Shown: piece after piece, positions 24,401 to 27,822 of the stretch | Numbering within the stretch: position 1 is the first letter of the stretch | Layout: every line of letters starts with the position of its first letter | Assembly (NCBI GenBank): GCA_020650975.1 | Contig: JAIPMN010002731.1 | Span: 1 to 28,416 of the forward strand | DNA: 28,416 bases | Source of the DNA: Apostichopus californicus | Lineage: Eukaryota > Echinodermata > Holothuroidea > Aspidochirotida > Stichopodidae | Direction: 5' to 3' | Made by a program: the position numbers and the translations under genes | The notes under the pieces: model-generated | Seen by the model: the letters and a program-made list of their open reading frames with translations, nothing else | Database searches by the model: none | Told to the model about the DNA's origin: nothing

Positions 24401-26021
24401 CTCTGGTCCTGTAAGTCATTTTCAAATGAACCAACGAACAAATAAAGCTGTTGTATGTTTTGCAGATTGTGCAAGGAGAATGCTTCAGTGAGTACTTTCG
24501 AATCACATTAATGACAGCGATTCTATGGGGTTTTATTATTTGTTTTGGGTTAAAACAGTTTACGTGAGCAGACCATCCCAACATGTTGTCACTTTGGTGT
24601 GAACCAACACGTACATTCTAAACATGTTCTAACTACTTTACCATCTTGTAATAGCTCTGGAAAAAGACAGTAACACCAAGGGTTTTCACTCCTTTTCTTT
24701 CAATTGATATTTTCAAAATAAATCATTTTGTACATATAGATCTTCACCTGCTGAATTTTCTCTGTTTTAATGTTTCAGGACCGTGGCAACCCCGATGCCA
24801 TTCAGAAGACGTACAACGACGTCCCCTTCGACGCACATTTTGCCAGCAGTACCCAGCAGTATCTCACAGTCAGTGAAATGCCGGGCGTAGACGGCTTCAC
24901 CATGCAGGTCGATCCCCTATACAAGGTATGTCTTGTTTGGTCAGATTTTGAAGAGGAAACAACGAATTCAAAAAAAAATGATTGTGAATGAAAAGGGAGT
25001 AAATCATGAAGGACTGTTTCTAGTTTGGATATGTTTAAAAGAGCCTTAATTATGTATGTCAGGAATGGAGGGTAATAACTGTAATATATCTACCAAGAGT
25101 CTTATCTACAATTACTGTTGAATATTAATTATTCTCGGTGTCAAGTGTCAAGTGCATCATATATTCTATTTGTGTCTTATGAAAACCACTGTCTGATTAT
25201 TTTCCATGTTCATTAATTTATATTTATAATCATTGTTTGATCACCCAAGTATCCGCATTCCCTGTCCGGATATAGCCATAGGTATTGATCTTGTCTGCTA
25301 AGGATATATGCATCACTATGTTCATAGAAATGGATTTGCTTTGGGATGTATCCTTACATTTATTTATAATAAATATTACCTGCTTTGATTATCACTTTCA
25401 CTGTTTATTCAATGATTATGCAAATTCTTCATTTTTTCATGTTTTATTCATTATCTGAAGGTCAACTCTGGTCACCAGTGGTACATGCAAGTCATCTACA
25501 CCATAGGACCGTCCGAGTCCGGCTCCAGGTTCCGCCGTTCCGCCATGTCCGCTGTCCAAAAACGAGAGGCATTTGGGGGAATCAACGGAGTCAGCGAGAA
25601 TTCACAGCATAACGGGACCAACATGCACAAATTACTTCTGGAGCTCAATCAAGTAGGTGGCGACGAATTAGCTAAACCGGGCGACAGTTCAACCACGGCC
25701 ACCATATCCGCGGTTGTCGGCTCTTTCCTCGCGATCGTCGTGGTAATCGTCGTGATTGTATTTACAAAGCGGAAAAGGACTAAACGCAAACCGCCCGTGT
25801 TGGAAACCAAGCCTGTAGCGCTTAACACTACCAGGGTCTCTGCCAAGCCCGCCAAGTGTTCGGTCGAAGAAATAGAAATGGACTTGAACAAGTCTGTAAC
25901 TGTTCGTAGCGTGAATATTCACAAGCCAAATAATCAGGGTCAAAATGATCTCAAAGTCAAAAAGGTTAATCTAGAAGTAAAATTAAAGGACAAAAATTCA
26001 GAAGCAGGCACGGAAGTATGA
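309..26021 (+). CDS. FREM2: FREM2/ECM3-like extracellular matrix protein, 3' part of gene (36 exons, 5' end missing)
   Basis: Joined exons give 2,552 residues of a single-pass membrane protein of the FRAS1/FREM family, which in vertebrates sits at the basement membrane of epithelia and holds epithelium to mesenchyme in a complex with FRAS1 and FREM1. Residues here count from base 309. Domain order: end of a CSPG repeat (1-28), nine CSPG repeats (about 29-1105), five Calx-beta domains (about 1106-1730), conserved post-Calx region (1753-2383), RFRR (2389-2392), transmembrane helix (2446-2467), 85-residue cytoplasmic tail ending TEV. Every junction is GT-AG and frame-consistent, and the total is divisible by three. 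FREM2 rather than FRAS1 is chosen because stretches such as FQQTNRPVPVVYSLNTEF, MPGVDGFTMQVDPLYK and the tail motifs TVRSVNI and KVNLEVK closely match vertebrate FREM2 as I recall it. Vertebrate FREM2 has about 3,170 residues, so roughly 600 N-terminal residues are upstream. No start codon is in the window. Confidence 0.95.
596..851 (+). CDS. FREM2: FREM2-like exon e2: CSPG repeat 1 core
   Basis: Residues 42-126, entering in phase 0 after ATTTAG and leaving in phase 1 before GTGAGT. It shows the CSPG pattern VREGE, the acidic TDPDS, and FSQADINAGKIIYRPP, corresponding to the FTQxDIxxGxIxYxH strand. The usual HDG is replaced by PPR. NITV is a potential N-glycosylation site. The next intron (279 bp) is featureless. 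Confidence 0.9.
1131..1391 (+). CDS. FREM2: FREM2-like exon e3: end of CSPG 1, start of CSPG 2
   Basis: Residues 127-213, phase 1 to phase 1, between CCCTAG and GTGAGG. It closes repeat 1 with VTDVFPDGN and FNITILPIDNLSP, and opens repeat 2 with VERGGHVPI, VDLDT and PPQHGYL (the P-x-HGxL turn typical of CSPG repeats). The methionine-led open frame at 1118 begins inside the intron and is not the true start. Confidence 0.92.
1459..1665 (+). repeat. Degenerate minisatellite of TTTGTATTATTAC-like units
   Basis: In the intron after e3, variants of CTTTGTATTATTACA recur every 13-16 bases or so, with two longer identical pieces CTTGTATTGTTATCCTTTG-like at about 1539 and 1600. The resulting open frames are an artefact of low complexity. 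Confidence 0.6.
1996..2395 (+). CDS. FREM2: FREM2-like exon e4: rest of CSPG 2 and most of CSPG 3
   Basis: Residues 214-346, phase 1 in and phase 2 out, between TTTCAG and GTGAGG. It carries GDTFTKQEIVESTFHYVHDG and VVEVSDGQQ of repeat 2, then repeat 3, whose acidic motif is degenerate (FHDDSSSPSD). ENSNKTIT is a potential N-glycosylation site. The downstream intron of 360 bp is AT-rich with pyrimidine stretches and nothing else seen. Confidence 0.93.
2756..2918 (+). CDS. FREM2: FREM2-like exon e5: end of CSPG 3, start of CSPG 4
   Basis: Residues 347-401, phase 2 in and phase 0 out, between TTGTAG and GTATAT. The split arginine codon AG|G joins e4. It reads RYMAVGE where HDG would be expected, then NITDSNGN and the closing FSIEVTPVNDQRP. 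It ends at DNFE, directly before VDEG of e6. The next intron (501 bp) has an A-run and a G-rich minisatellite. Confidence 0.92.
3225..3292 (+). repeat. G-rich minisatellite, quadruplex-capable
   Basis: The unit GTTGGTGGTGGGGGGG is repeated about twice, flanked by degenerate copies in the intron after e5. Four or more G-runs of three or more bases lie close together on the + strand. Confidence 0.75.
3420..3552 (+). CDS. FREM2: FREM2-like exon e6: CSPG 4, first half
   Basis: Residues 402-445, phase 0 in and phase 1 out, between CAACAG and GTAAAA. It opens with VDEGARES, has the acidic TDVDT, and then ISVPPSFGFLENIGP in the place of the P-x-HGxL turn. The next intron of 413 bp shows nothing recognisable. 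Confidence 0.9.
3966..4156 (+). CDS. FREM2: FREM2-like exon e7: CSPG 4, second half
   Basis: Residues 446-509, phase 1 in and phase 0 out, between GTACAG and GTAAGG. It contains FSVQDLIDGHIFYVQS, matching FTQxDIxxGxIxYxH, and FLFHVTDGVNN, matching the F-x-F-x-V-x-DG strand, and closes with FNISIR. The next intron (523 bp) holds a C-run near 4305 and GGGGA tracts at 4470-4498. Confidence 0.93.
4680..4916 (+). CDS. FREM2: FREM2-like exon e8: CSPG 5, most of the repeat
   Basis: Residues 510-588, phase 0 at both ends, after TTTCAG. It reads LNNDEEP linker, LLVEEGQG, the acidic SDLDT and PPTHGTL. The donor is a weak GTTGGT at 4917. It is accepted because SFSYE|DVLNELVVYIHDGS restores the CSPG strand and keeps phase. 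The next intron (606 bp) shows only AT-rich sequence. Confidence 0.88.
5523..5703 (+). CDS. FREM2: FREM2-like exon e9: end of CSPG 5, start of CSPG 6
   Basis: Residues 589-648, phase 0 in and phase 1 out, between TTTCAG and GTATGT. It contains VVYIHDGSDIPSDFLTLEL (repeat 5) and the linker SDETP, then RVTVNRGLNIQA, the first strand of repeat 6. The next intron (671 bp) has a G-rich tract at about 5870-5905 and otherwise nothing recognised. Confidence 0.92.
6375..6563 (+). CDS. FREM2: FREM2-like exon e10: CSPG 6, middle
   Basis: Residues 649-711, phase 1 to phase 1, between TTTAAG and GTAAGG. It has ADILIVTDIDS, the acidic DxDS motif, then GSLRYIQGG and RRTFTQGDIDN, a clear FTQxDIDNG strand that continues into e11. 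Confidence 0.92.
6766..6885 (+). CDS. FREM2: FREM2-like exon e11: end of CSPG 6
   Basis: Residues 712-751, phase 1 to phase 1, between CTACAG and GTAAGA. It starts GYIEYVHNVTD, completing the FTQGDIDNG strand of e10, followed by FKFSVVDPEGN and FIITIN. The 228-bp intron that follows contains a T-run near 6974-6990. Confidence 0.92.
7114..7418 (+). CDS. FREM2: FREM2-like exon e12: CSPG 7, nearly complete
   Basis: Residues 752-853, phase 1 in and phase 0 out, between CGACAG and GTGAGA. Almost a whole repeat: EDRIPP linker, LIVDEGGS, TDVDS, GHLEM, VSEFTQADLAARNLIYVH, DSFIFSVSDGTND. The donor is placed at the end of the SDGTND strand because e13 continues VTQTFYINI in phase. Confidence 0.94.
7718..7858 (+). 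CDS. FREM2: FREM2-like exon e13: end of CSPG 7, start of CSPG 8
   Basis: Forty-seven codons, phase 0 at both ends, between TTTCAG and a strong GTAAGT. It reads VTQTFYINISPVDDSLP, the closing strand and linker of repeat 7, then VRVQEG and the acidic QDADTP of repeat 8. The next intron (891 bp) contains tRNA-like and SINE-like segments and a (CT)n run at 8681-8694. Confidence 0.93.
7920..7990 (-). mobile_element. tRNA-derived SINE head (diverged), antisense to the gene
   Basis: Read on the - strand, 7978-7961 gives GTTCAGTTGGTAGAGTAC, a good tRNA A box. About 30 bases on, 7935-7924 gives AGTTTCAATCCC, a worn B box. It does not fold as a clean tRNA by eye, so a SINE or tRNA pseudogene is likelier than a functional tRNA gene. 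It lies 60 bp from e13. Confidence 0.55.
8225..8338 (+). mobile_element. SINE-like 3' tail ending in (ATT)n
   Basis: The stretch includes AAGCGCTACGAGAATTATTT and TTGGCGCTATATTAAAATTA and finishes in TATTATTATTATTATTA. This arrangement resembles 3' tails of SINEs common in marine invertebrate genomes, as recalled. The head on the same strand was not identified. Confidence 0.5.
8750..8998 (+). CDS. FREM2: FREM2-like exon e14: CSPG 8, core
   Basis: Eighty-three codons, phase 0 at both ends, between GTATAG and GTAAGT. It shows QHPLHGTIDYLS, FTMSDIYENRVSYNHDGTN and DNFEFTVSDGRN, all standard CSPG strands. The next intron (355 bp) has a C-run at about 9222-9238. Confidence 0.94.
9354..9446 (+). 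CDS. FREM2: FREM2-like exon e15: end of CSPG 8, start of CSPG 9
   Basis: Thirty-one codons, phase 0 at both ends, between TCTCAG and GTAAGT. It reads AFQITIMPVDDGTP, the closing strand of repeat 8, then RIVTNLGLGYLDYLDDR. Its last bases and its donor are tandemly repeated in the following 1,107-bp intron. The phase and the join DDR|ALGVIT favour the first donor. Confidence 0.88.
9436..9675 (+). repeat. Three diverged tandem copies of the e15 3' end and donor
   Basis: Copies start TTGATGACA at 9436, 9524 and 9599. The first covers the last 11 bases of e15 and its donor GGGTAAGTGTAGCCTA; the third keeps GGGTAAGTGTAGCCTA exactly; the middle one has lost the donor (GACAAGTGCAACCTA). Each copy continues with a GTGxGAxGATTCxGAT-like and ACTGATGTATxxTAT-like tail. 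Confidence 0.8.
10023..10090 (+). repeat. Polypurine G-rich tract
   Basis: In the intron after e15, a run of GGGGAGGGGAAGAGGAGGGGGG type, almost purely A and G for about 60 bases. It could form a quadruplex or triplex. A separate run of ten G lies at 9901-9910. Confidence 0.7.
10554..10704 (+). CDS. FREM2: FREM2-like exon e16: CSPG 9, middle
   Basis: Residues 1015-1064, phase 0 in and phase 1 out, between TTCCAG and GTGAGG. It has ALGVITDRNLQT, the acidic MDTDTED, LLYTVTSPPRHGYLE and ITIFTQ. The open frame extends upstream past the acceptor but that part has no CSPG similarity. The next intron (410 bp) shows nothing recognisable. Confidence 0.93.
11115..11341 (+). CDS. FREM2: FREM2-like exon e17: end of CSPG 9, start of Calx-beta 1
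   Basis: Residues 1065-1140, phase 1 in and phase 0 out, between CCACAG and GTCAGT. EDIDNGVVRYVLD and RFVFDVSDTAPN close the last CSPG repeat. FRIRWALIHFEKAVYNVSEQ then passes without an intron into the first Calx-beta domain (GVTVKRTGNLNQ). This is the same CSPG-to-Calx order as in FRAS1 and FREM2. The next intron (594 bp) shows no repeat. Confidence 0.93.
11936..12037 (+). CDS. FREM2: FREM2-like exon e18: Calx-beta 1, middle
   Basis: Thirty-four codons, phase 0 at both ends, between TTGCAG and GTAAAG. It reads YSIVLCRTEPGSA then ARPGLNDYVEHAGQ, the G-x-DY segment of Calx-beta. The cysteine in VLC pairs in position with one in e19. The open frame runs on into the intron but loses similarity. 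Confidence 0.9.
12045..12406 (-). mobile_element. tRNA-derived SINE, antisense to the gene
   Basis: On the - strand the element starts near 12406. It has an A box TAGTCAAGTGGTTA (12394-12381) and a perfect B box GGTTCGAGTCC (12350-12340), spaced as in a tRNA. The non-tRNA body runs toward lower coordinates, probably to near the e18 donor; its far end is uncertain. The tRNA-like part is close to a Leu/Ser-type head by eye. Confidence 0.65.
12916..13081 (+). CDS. FREM2: FREM2-like exon e19: end of Calx-beta 1
   Basis: Residues 1175-1229, phase 0 in and phase 1 out, between CGACAG and GTAAGT. VQFEEREDTKICTVIINDD and YEDEEEFIVALDTP are the acidic calcium-site strands of Calx-beta, and VAINDIED closes the domain. 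The next intron (959 bp) contains a G-rich stretch at about 13110-13165 and another near 13820-13850. Confidence 0.94.
14041..14121 (+). CDS. FREM2: FREM2-like exon e20: Calx-beta 2, first part
   Basis: Twenty-seven codons, phase 1 to phase 1, between TTTCAG and GTGGGT. It reads PTIQFEESVMHVNESSGF, the opening strands of a Calx-beta domain, with one NES glycosylation site. The next intron (532 bp) contains a GATAAY simple repeat. Confidence 0.9.
14495..14601 (+). repeat. GATAAY simple repeat
   Basis: An array of GATAAT, GATGAT and GATAAC units in the intron after e20, with four near-perfect ACGATGATA steps in the middle. Confidence 0.85.
14654..14823 (+). CDS. FREM2: FREM2-like exon e21: Calx-beta 2, middle
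   Basis: Residues 1257-1313, phase 1 in and phase 0 out, between TTACAG and GTACGA. It contains VTAICFTIPGSA, ESGSDYKARG, VVFPAGVRKASCDVK. The two cysteines (ICF and ASC) occupy the pair position seen in domains 1-4. The next intron (404 bp) has a G-rich run near 15018-15060. Confidence 0.92.
15228..15351 (+). CDS. FREM2: FREM2-like exon e22: end of Calx-beta 2
   Basis: Residues 1314-1354, phase 0 in and phase 1 out, between TTCCAG and GTGAGG. LIDDALYENEEDFQVALAMP is the acidic calcium-site strand and VVIEGPND ends the domain. Confidence 0.93.
15545..15792 (+). repeat. Degenerate two-unit repeat, probably dispersed
   Basis: Two related segments begin ACAACTCAAAAA (15545) and ATAACTCAAAAA-like (15690). 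Both continue with a TGGTATGTGGATC / GGGTATGTAGATC block and end AGGTCAAAG. The arrangement suggests an old interspersed tandem family. Only this one occurrence is in the window. Confidence 0.5.
15859..16070 (+). CDS. FREM2: FREM2-like exon e23: Calx-beta 3, first part
   Basis: Residues 1355-1425, phase 1 in and phase 0 out, after TCACAG. It has EYIFNENAGTVEIEV, SMVWCAPKP and NPGEDFVPSASQLTFRP. The donor is a weak GTTAGA at 16071. It is accepted because QQTVE|VCRITIVDD continues the domain in phase. Confidence 0.9.
16962..17106 (+). CDS. FREM2: FREM2-like exon e24: end of Calx-beta 3
   Basis: Residues 1426-1473, phase 0 in and phase 1 out, between TCTCAG and GTAAGC. VCRITIVDDTASPRMEGNET has a longer loop between the DD and E-x-F parts than the other domains. 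LIVINDTSD closes it. GNET and INDTS are glycosylation candidates. Confidence 0.93.
17205..17578 (+). repeat. Tandem duplication of a G-rich 186-bp unit
   Basis: Segment 17262-17393 is repeated at 17448-17575, offset 186, with conserved blocks GATGTACAGGGAGTA, AATGAGAATGGAGT and GTGCTAGATGGCTGTAAGGG. The sequence is strongly purine-rich on the + strand. Open frames on the - strand across it are low complexity. Confidence 0.8.
17797..18002 (+). CDS. FREM2: FREM2-like exon e25: Calx-beta 4, first part
   Basis: Residues 1474-1542, phase 1 in and phase 0 out, between TTTTAG and GTGAGT. It reads PTMQFSTLKVTVEEQLG, SVVCYTRQK, MMDYEERRN and FRIVFLPGER. The next intron (341 bp) carries adjacent A and T homopolymers at 18128-18150. 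Confidence 0.93.
18344..18500 (+). CDS. FREM2: FREM2-like exon e26: end of Calx-beta 4
   Basis: Residues 1543-1594, phase 0 in and phase 1 out, between CGATAG and GTAAGT. VKNCSVRLMEDSTYEPDEQF is the acidic strand, and VTITDRED ends the domain. NCS and NVS are potential glycosylation sites. The next intron (442 bp) has a C-run near 18540. Confidence 0.93.
18943..19143 (+). CDS. FREM2: FREM2-like exon e27: Calx-beta 5, first part
   Basis: Residues 1595-1661, phase 1 to phase 1, between CCATAG and GTAAGC. It has MLQFQRMAYSVREPSRPDQT, VAVTIVRTGDRNRTSQVRLS and KSGVDYEPYSNVLIFDP. The strand that holds a cysteine in domains 1-4 here reads QVRLS. The next intron (511 bp) has nothing recognisable. 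Confidence 0.94.
19655..19926 (+). CDS. FREM2: FREM2-like exon e28: end of Calx-beta 5 and linker
   Basis: Residues 1662-1752, phase 1 in and phase 0 out, between CCTAAG and GTACGT. VEILYNEDREWHETFSVVLG replaces the usual VxIxDD strand and has no cysteine. VATVTIIDEQA ends the domain. The linker IVLPTTPKVVSLMDFDDVV leads to YPLVCIT, just before the post-Calx region. An in-frame TAA lies three codons past the donor. Confidence 0.94.
20183..20300 (+). repeat. 11-bp tandem array (ATCTATTTCCA)n beside the e29 acceptor
   Basis: Nine to ten copies of ATCTATTTCCA with short interruptions (ATCTTT, ATCAA) end 27 bases before e29. Three units make 33 bases, so the array stays open in the e29 frame as an 11-residue repeat ISNLFPIYFQS. 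Confidence 0.88.
20328..21247 (+). CDS. FREM2: FREM2-like exon e29: large post-Calx exon
   Basis: Residues 1753-2058, 306 codons without an intron, the largest exon here; phase 0 in and phase 2 out, between TTACAG and GTAAGT. It begins PCDPQFPDYSMTGTICEQAG, which I recognise as the conserved start of the region after Calx-beta 5 in FRAS1 and FREM2. Other conserved-looking parts are RFHVRCVAQ, HQDGMLPLIST, LNLKSCTWTFDTYYHM, LIDLCGG and VPLYISYVYV. There are several cysteines. This region has no named fold that I can assign. The open frame extends upstream through a tandem repeat in the intron, which is not taken as coding. Confidence 0.95.
21486..21613 (+). CDS. FREM2: FREM2-like exon e30: post-Calx region
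   Basis: Residues 2059-2101, phase 2 in and phase 1 out, between TGCCAG and GTAAGT. The split codon CA|G joins SFFYQ to TILWRAGLETDSVLSGRLQV, a FREM2-like segment. It ends IIDFKTTTKFR. This exon is below the size of a standalone open frame and was found by splice phase and similarity. Confidence 0.94.
21882..22042 (+). CDS. FREM2: FREM2-like exon e31: post-Calx region
   Basis: Residues 2102-2155, phase 1 in and phase 0 out, between TTCCAG and GTATGA. It reads GMFVLSHHTLPEF, GVGFDLELLW and DSPQQLWRATSDYNLK, which match vertebrate FREM2 as remembered. The next intron (570 bp) is largely a degenerate ATTGGATTGA-type repeat. Confidence 0.95.
22051..22450 (+). repeat. Degenerate ATTGGATTGAATT repeat region
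   Basis: Nearly the whole intron after e31 is built of TTGGATTGAA, TTGAATTGAA and GGAATGGATT variants. A clear pair is GGATTGAATATTGAAAGGAAT at 22073 and 22108. Confidence 0.7.
22613..22725 (+). CDS. FREM2: FREM2-like exon e32: post-Calx region
   Basis: Residues 2156-2192, phase 0 in and phase 2 out, between CTACAG and GTAAGT. It reads DYSGDYIIELLPCSVTT and PPVCTAHIPEK. Not visible as a long open frame, it was placed from splice sites and similarity. The next intron (700 bp) has G-rich stretches at 22850-22905 and 23220-23245 and a C-run at about 23024-23042. Confidence 0.94.
23426..23592 (+). CDS. FREM2: FREM2-like exon e33: post-Calx region, most conserved part
   Basis: Residues 2193-2248, phase 2 in and phase 1 out, between TCAAG and GTATGG. 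FQQTNRPVPVVYSLNTEF, NNEKVFLM and MDYQGAFSKG are near-identical to vertebrate FREM2 as I recall it. This is the strongest single piece of evidence for naming the gene. Confidence 0.96.
23855..24060 (+). CDS. FREM2: FREM2-like exon e34: post-Calx region
   Basis: Residues 2249-2317, phase 1 in and phase 0 out, between GTCCAG and GTAACT. It reads IYGRVLWNPDQDLDQAYKL, LYICTGKDGYSPYYDPSG and GPQFGCMQD. The exon ends SRFLIL; a nearer in-phase GT inside AGGTTT was not used because DRGNP of e35 follows SRFLIL. The next intron (718 bp) shows nothing definite. Confidence 0.95.
24779..24925 (+). CDS. FREM2: FREM2-like exon e35: post-Calx region
   Basis: Forty-nine codons, phase 0 at both ends, between TTTCAG and GTATGT. 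It reads DRGNPDAIQKTYNDVPFDAH, HFASSTQQYL and MPGVDGFTMQVDPLYK. The 535-bp intron after it is AT-rich with no repeat noticed. Confidence 0.96.
25461..26021 (+). CDS. FREM2: FREM2-like last exon e36: membrane-proximal region, transmembrane helix, cytoplasmic tail
   Basis: Residues 2367-2552 and the TGA stop at 26019-26021, entered in phase 0 after CTGAAG. It starts VNSGHQWYMQVIYTIGP, the end of the conserved ectodomain. A variable stretch follows, with RFRR and a HNGTNM glycosylation site. The hydrophobic segment TISAVVGSFLAIVVVIVVIV comes next and is stopped by TKRKRTKRK. The tail of about 85 residues includes EEIEMDL, TVRSVNI and KVNLEVK and ends AGTEV. The topology expected for FREM2 is ectodomain outside and tail in the cytoplasm. 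Confidence 0.96.
   Translation, partial: VNSGHQWYMQVIYTIGPSESGSRFRRSAMSAVQKREAFGGINGVSENSQHNGTNMHKLLLELNQVGGDELAKPGDSSTTATISAVVGSFLAIVVVIVVIVFTKRKRTKRKPPVLETKPVALNTTRVSAKPAKCSVEEIEMDLNKSVTVRSVNIHKPNNQGQNDLKVKKVNLEVKLKDKNSEAGTEV
25527..25538 (+). other. Furin-type cleavage motif RFRR before the transmembrane helix
   Basis: Residues 2389-2392 (R-F-R-R, followed by S) fit R-x-K/R-R. The site lies about 54 residues before the membrane helix, in a stretch of low conservation. Proprotein-convertase release of FRAS/FREM ectodomains is established in vertebrates; use of this site is inference. Confidence 0.55.
25698..25763 (+). other. Transmembrane helix
   Basis: Residues 2446-2467, an uninterrupted run of A, I, V, G, L and F, followed at once by TKRKRTKRK, a basic stop-transfer cluster. 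This sets the N-out, C-in topology of a type I membrane protein. Confidence 0.93.
26010..26018 (+). other. C-terminal class I PDZ ligand (TEV)
   Basis: The last three residues T-E-V fit the S/T-x-hydrophobic class I PDZ ligand. In vertebrates GRIP1 binds the C-termini of FRAS1/FREM2 and is needed for their basal localisation. The same ending here implies a comparable partner. Confidence 0.8.
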
Positions 26022-26382
26022 TGTCTGTTCTTTAGACGTCGACTGTTCATAGTTATAATTTTCTATCTCTTATTTCTTAATATTTATATTTTCACTTTCT
26101 TTGTTTTTTTCGCAACGAAAGAAAAACGACAAAAAAATTGAACGGACTCGGCACACGGTTTTACCGTCTACCTCTTATGCTGCATTTTCTACTCTTTTTA
26201 TCTCCTGGAGTTTTTCACCTCAAAAGTGCGAAAAGAACAACATTTTCATGAGAATGGCATAAAAAAAAAAAAAACTTTTATTTATTAGAGTATTATATAT
26301 ATTTAGACTGTAGAATTGTATTTACAGCTGGAATGTGAGGGAGGGATTTGATAGGGGATGAACTGGGAGAATACAAAAAAAA

Positions 26383-26388
26383 AATAAA
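26383..26388 (+). promoter_or_regulatory. Candidate polyadenylation signal AATAAA (proximal)
   Basis: The hexamer is 362 bases past the stop codon, inside an A-rich stretch, with T-rich sequence within about 30 bases downstream. The A-rich context lowers confidence. Confidence 0.4.
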
Positions 26389-27320
26389 TAACATGTTTTA
26401 AATGGATTTTTTAGGAGTATGTAATGCTCTGAAAAGTTCAGTTATCTTTATTTATACTCATTATAAGTTTGAGAGAAATACATTGTATGAGTCATACACA
26501 AATGGGGAGGGGGAACAGGGAGGGAAGAGGAATGGGGGGAGGTAATGGACAGGGTCCGCTGTACCATGGCTGCCAATAGAAACAAACTATATAAAATTTG
26601 TAGAATACATAGTTTCAACTACATATTTAAGTCTTCCAAAACCTTTTATGCAAATTTTCTCGAAGGTTTCATGTAAAAAAAGAAAGAAAATGTCATGCTG
26701 CACACTATATATTATTCAAATATTTTTATATAATGTTTCAACGGTCCTTACTTTCTCGGAGTGGTAAGAATGTCTTACAAAACATGAGATCAAATCTGGG
26801 GAATGTCAAGACATTGTTACTGTATTCAGTTGAAACGTTGGTGAGGCTTTGTTCGTTATACTTGGAAAATGTTACAATTTTATACACTAAAACTTTTTTT
26901 TTTCCTTATTTAAATTTTTTATGTTTAAAGGGCCCATGAAGTTATGGATTTTTGTCGTTATATATATTTCTCTCTCTTACAGTTGATTAGTCTGGAAGGT
27001 TTCATGGTTGTAGTTAACAATTGGTTTTAAATTTCTGCAACAGATCAACAGATGTTGGCTTTCCTGAGATGTTTACGATAGAAATGTCTCCACATAAGAA
27101 CAAGTGTTGCTTCAATGGATCTAATATAAAGTTGCTGCTCAACAAATGAACTTTTGAAAGAGAGTAATTTCTTTTGCTCTATCAATATTTGTTTCCAATT
27201 TGATGGTCAATGGTTTTGTTTTTTGGCATACAAACAACACTGCATCAGTGGGGTATCTTGTATCAATGGTTTAGTTATTCATTAAAATGGATGAAACATA
27301 TTGCAATTAATCCTTATTTG

Positions 27321-27326
27321 AATAAA
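27321..27326 (+). promoter_or_regulatory. Candidate polyadenylation signal AATAAA (distal)
   Basis: The hexamer is about 1.3 kb past the stop codon, in AT-rich sequence upstream of the 65-bp minisatellite. Use of this site would keep the minisatellite out of the mRNA. Confidence 0.35.
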
Positions 27327-27460
27327 TCAGACTTTCAATGTATCAAACCAGCAATATTAGCATGACTTTCCATAAAAGAGGTCGCATCAAGGCATAGGTC
27401 GTAAAGCAAGGCAACCATATTACGAAGCGGGTATTTTATTCTAATGAACTTACTTCTTTT

Positions 27461-27822
27461 GAGTCATGGATCCATGACTAACATGATTCTAATGGAAATT
27501 TATGTCGTACCCACGTTCACCTGTAATTCTAAAGAAACAGAGTCATGGATATTCCTTTGTAAATGTAAGTCGTACCCGCGTTCACCTGTAATTCTAAAGA
27601 AACAGAGTCATGGATATTCCTTTGTAAATGTATGTCGTACCCGCGTTCACCTGTAATTCTAAAGAAACAGAGTCATGGATATTCCTTTGTAATGGTTGTC
27701 GTACACGCATTTACCTGTAATGCTAAAGATACATAGTCATGGATATTCCTTTGTAAATGTTTGTCGTACCCGCATTTACCTGTAATGCTAAAGATACATA
27801 GTCATGGATATTCCTTTGTAAA
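27461..27822 (+). repeat. 65-bp minisatellite, about 5.5 units, in the 3' UTR or flank
   Basis: Units begin (G/T)AGTCATGGAT at 27461 (79 bp, diverged), 27540, 27605, 27670, 27734 and 27799, with spacing 65, 65, 64 and 65. Upstream units carry TTCACCTGTAATTCTAAAGA; the last two carry TTTACCTGTAATGCTAAAGA, so two subtypes lie in blocks. Confidence 0.9.

Noticed and set aside
27444..27656. 70-residue open frame downstream of the gene
   Set aside because: It is translation of the 65-bp minisatellite.
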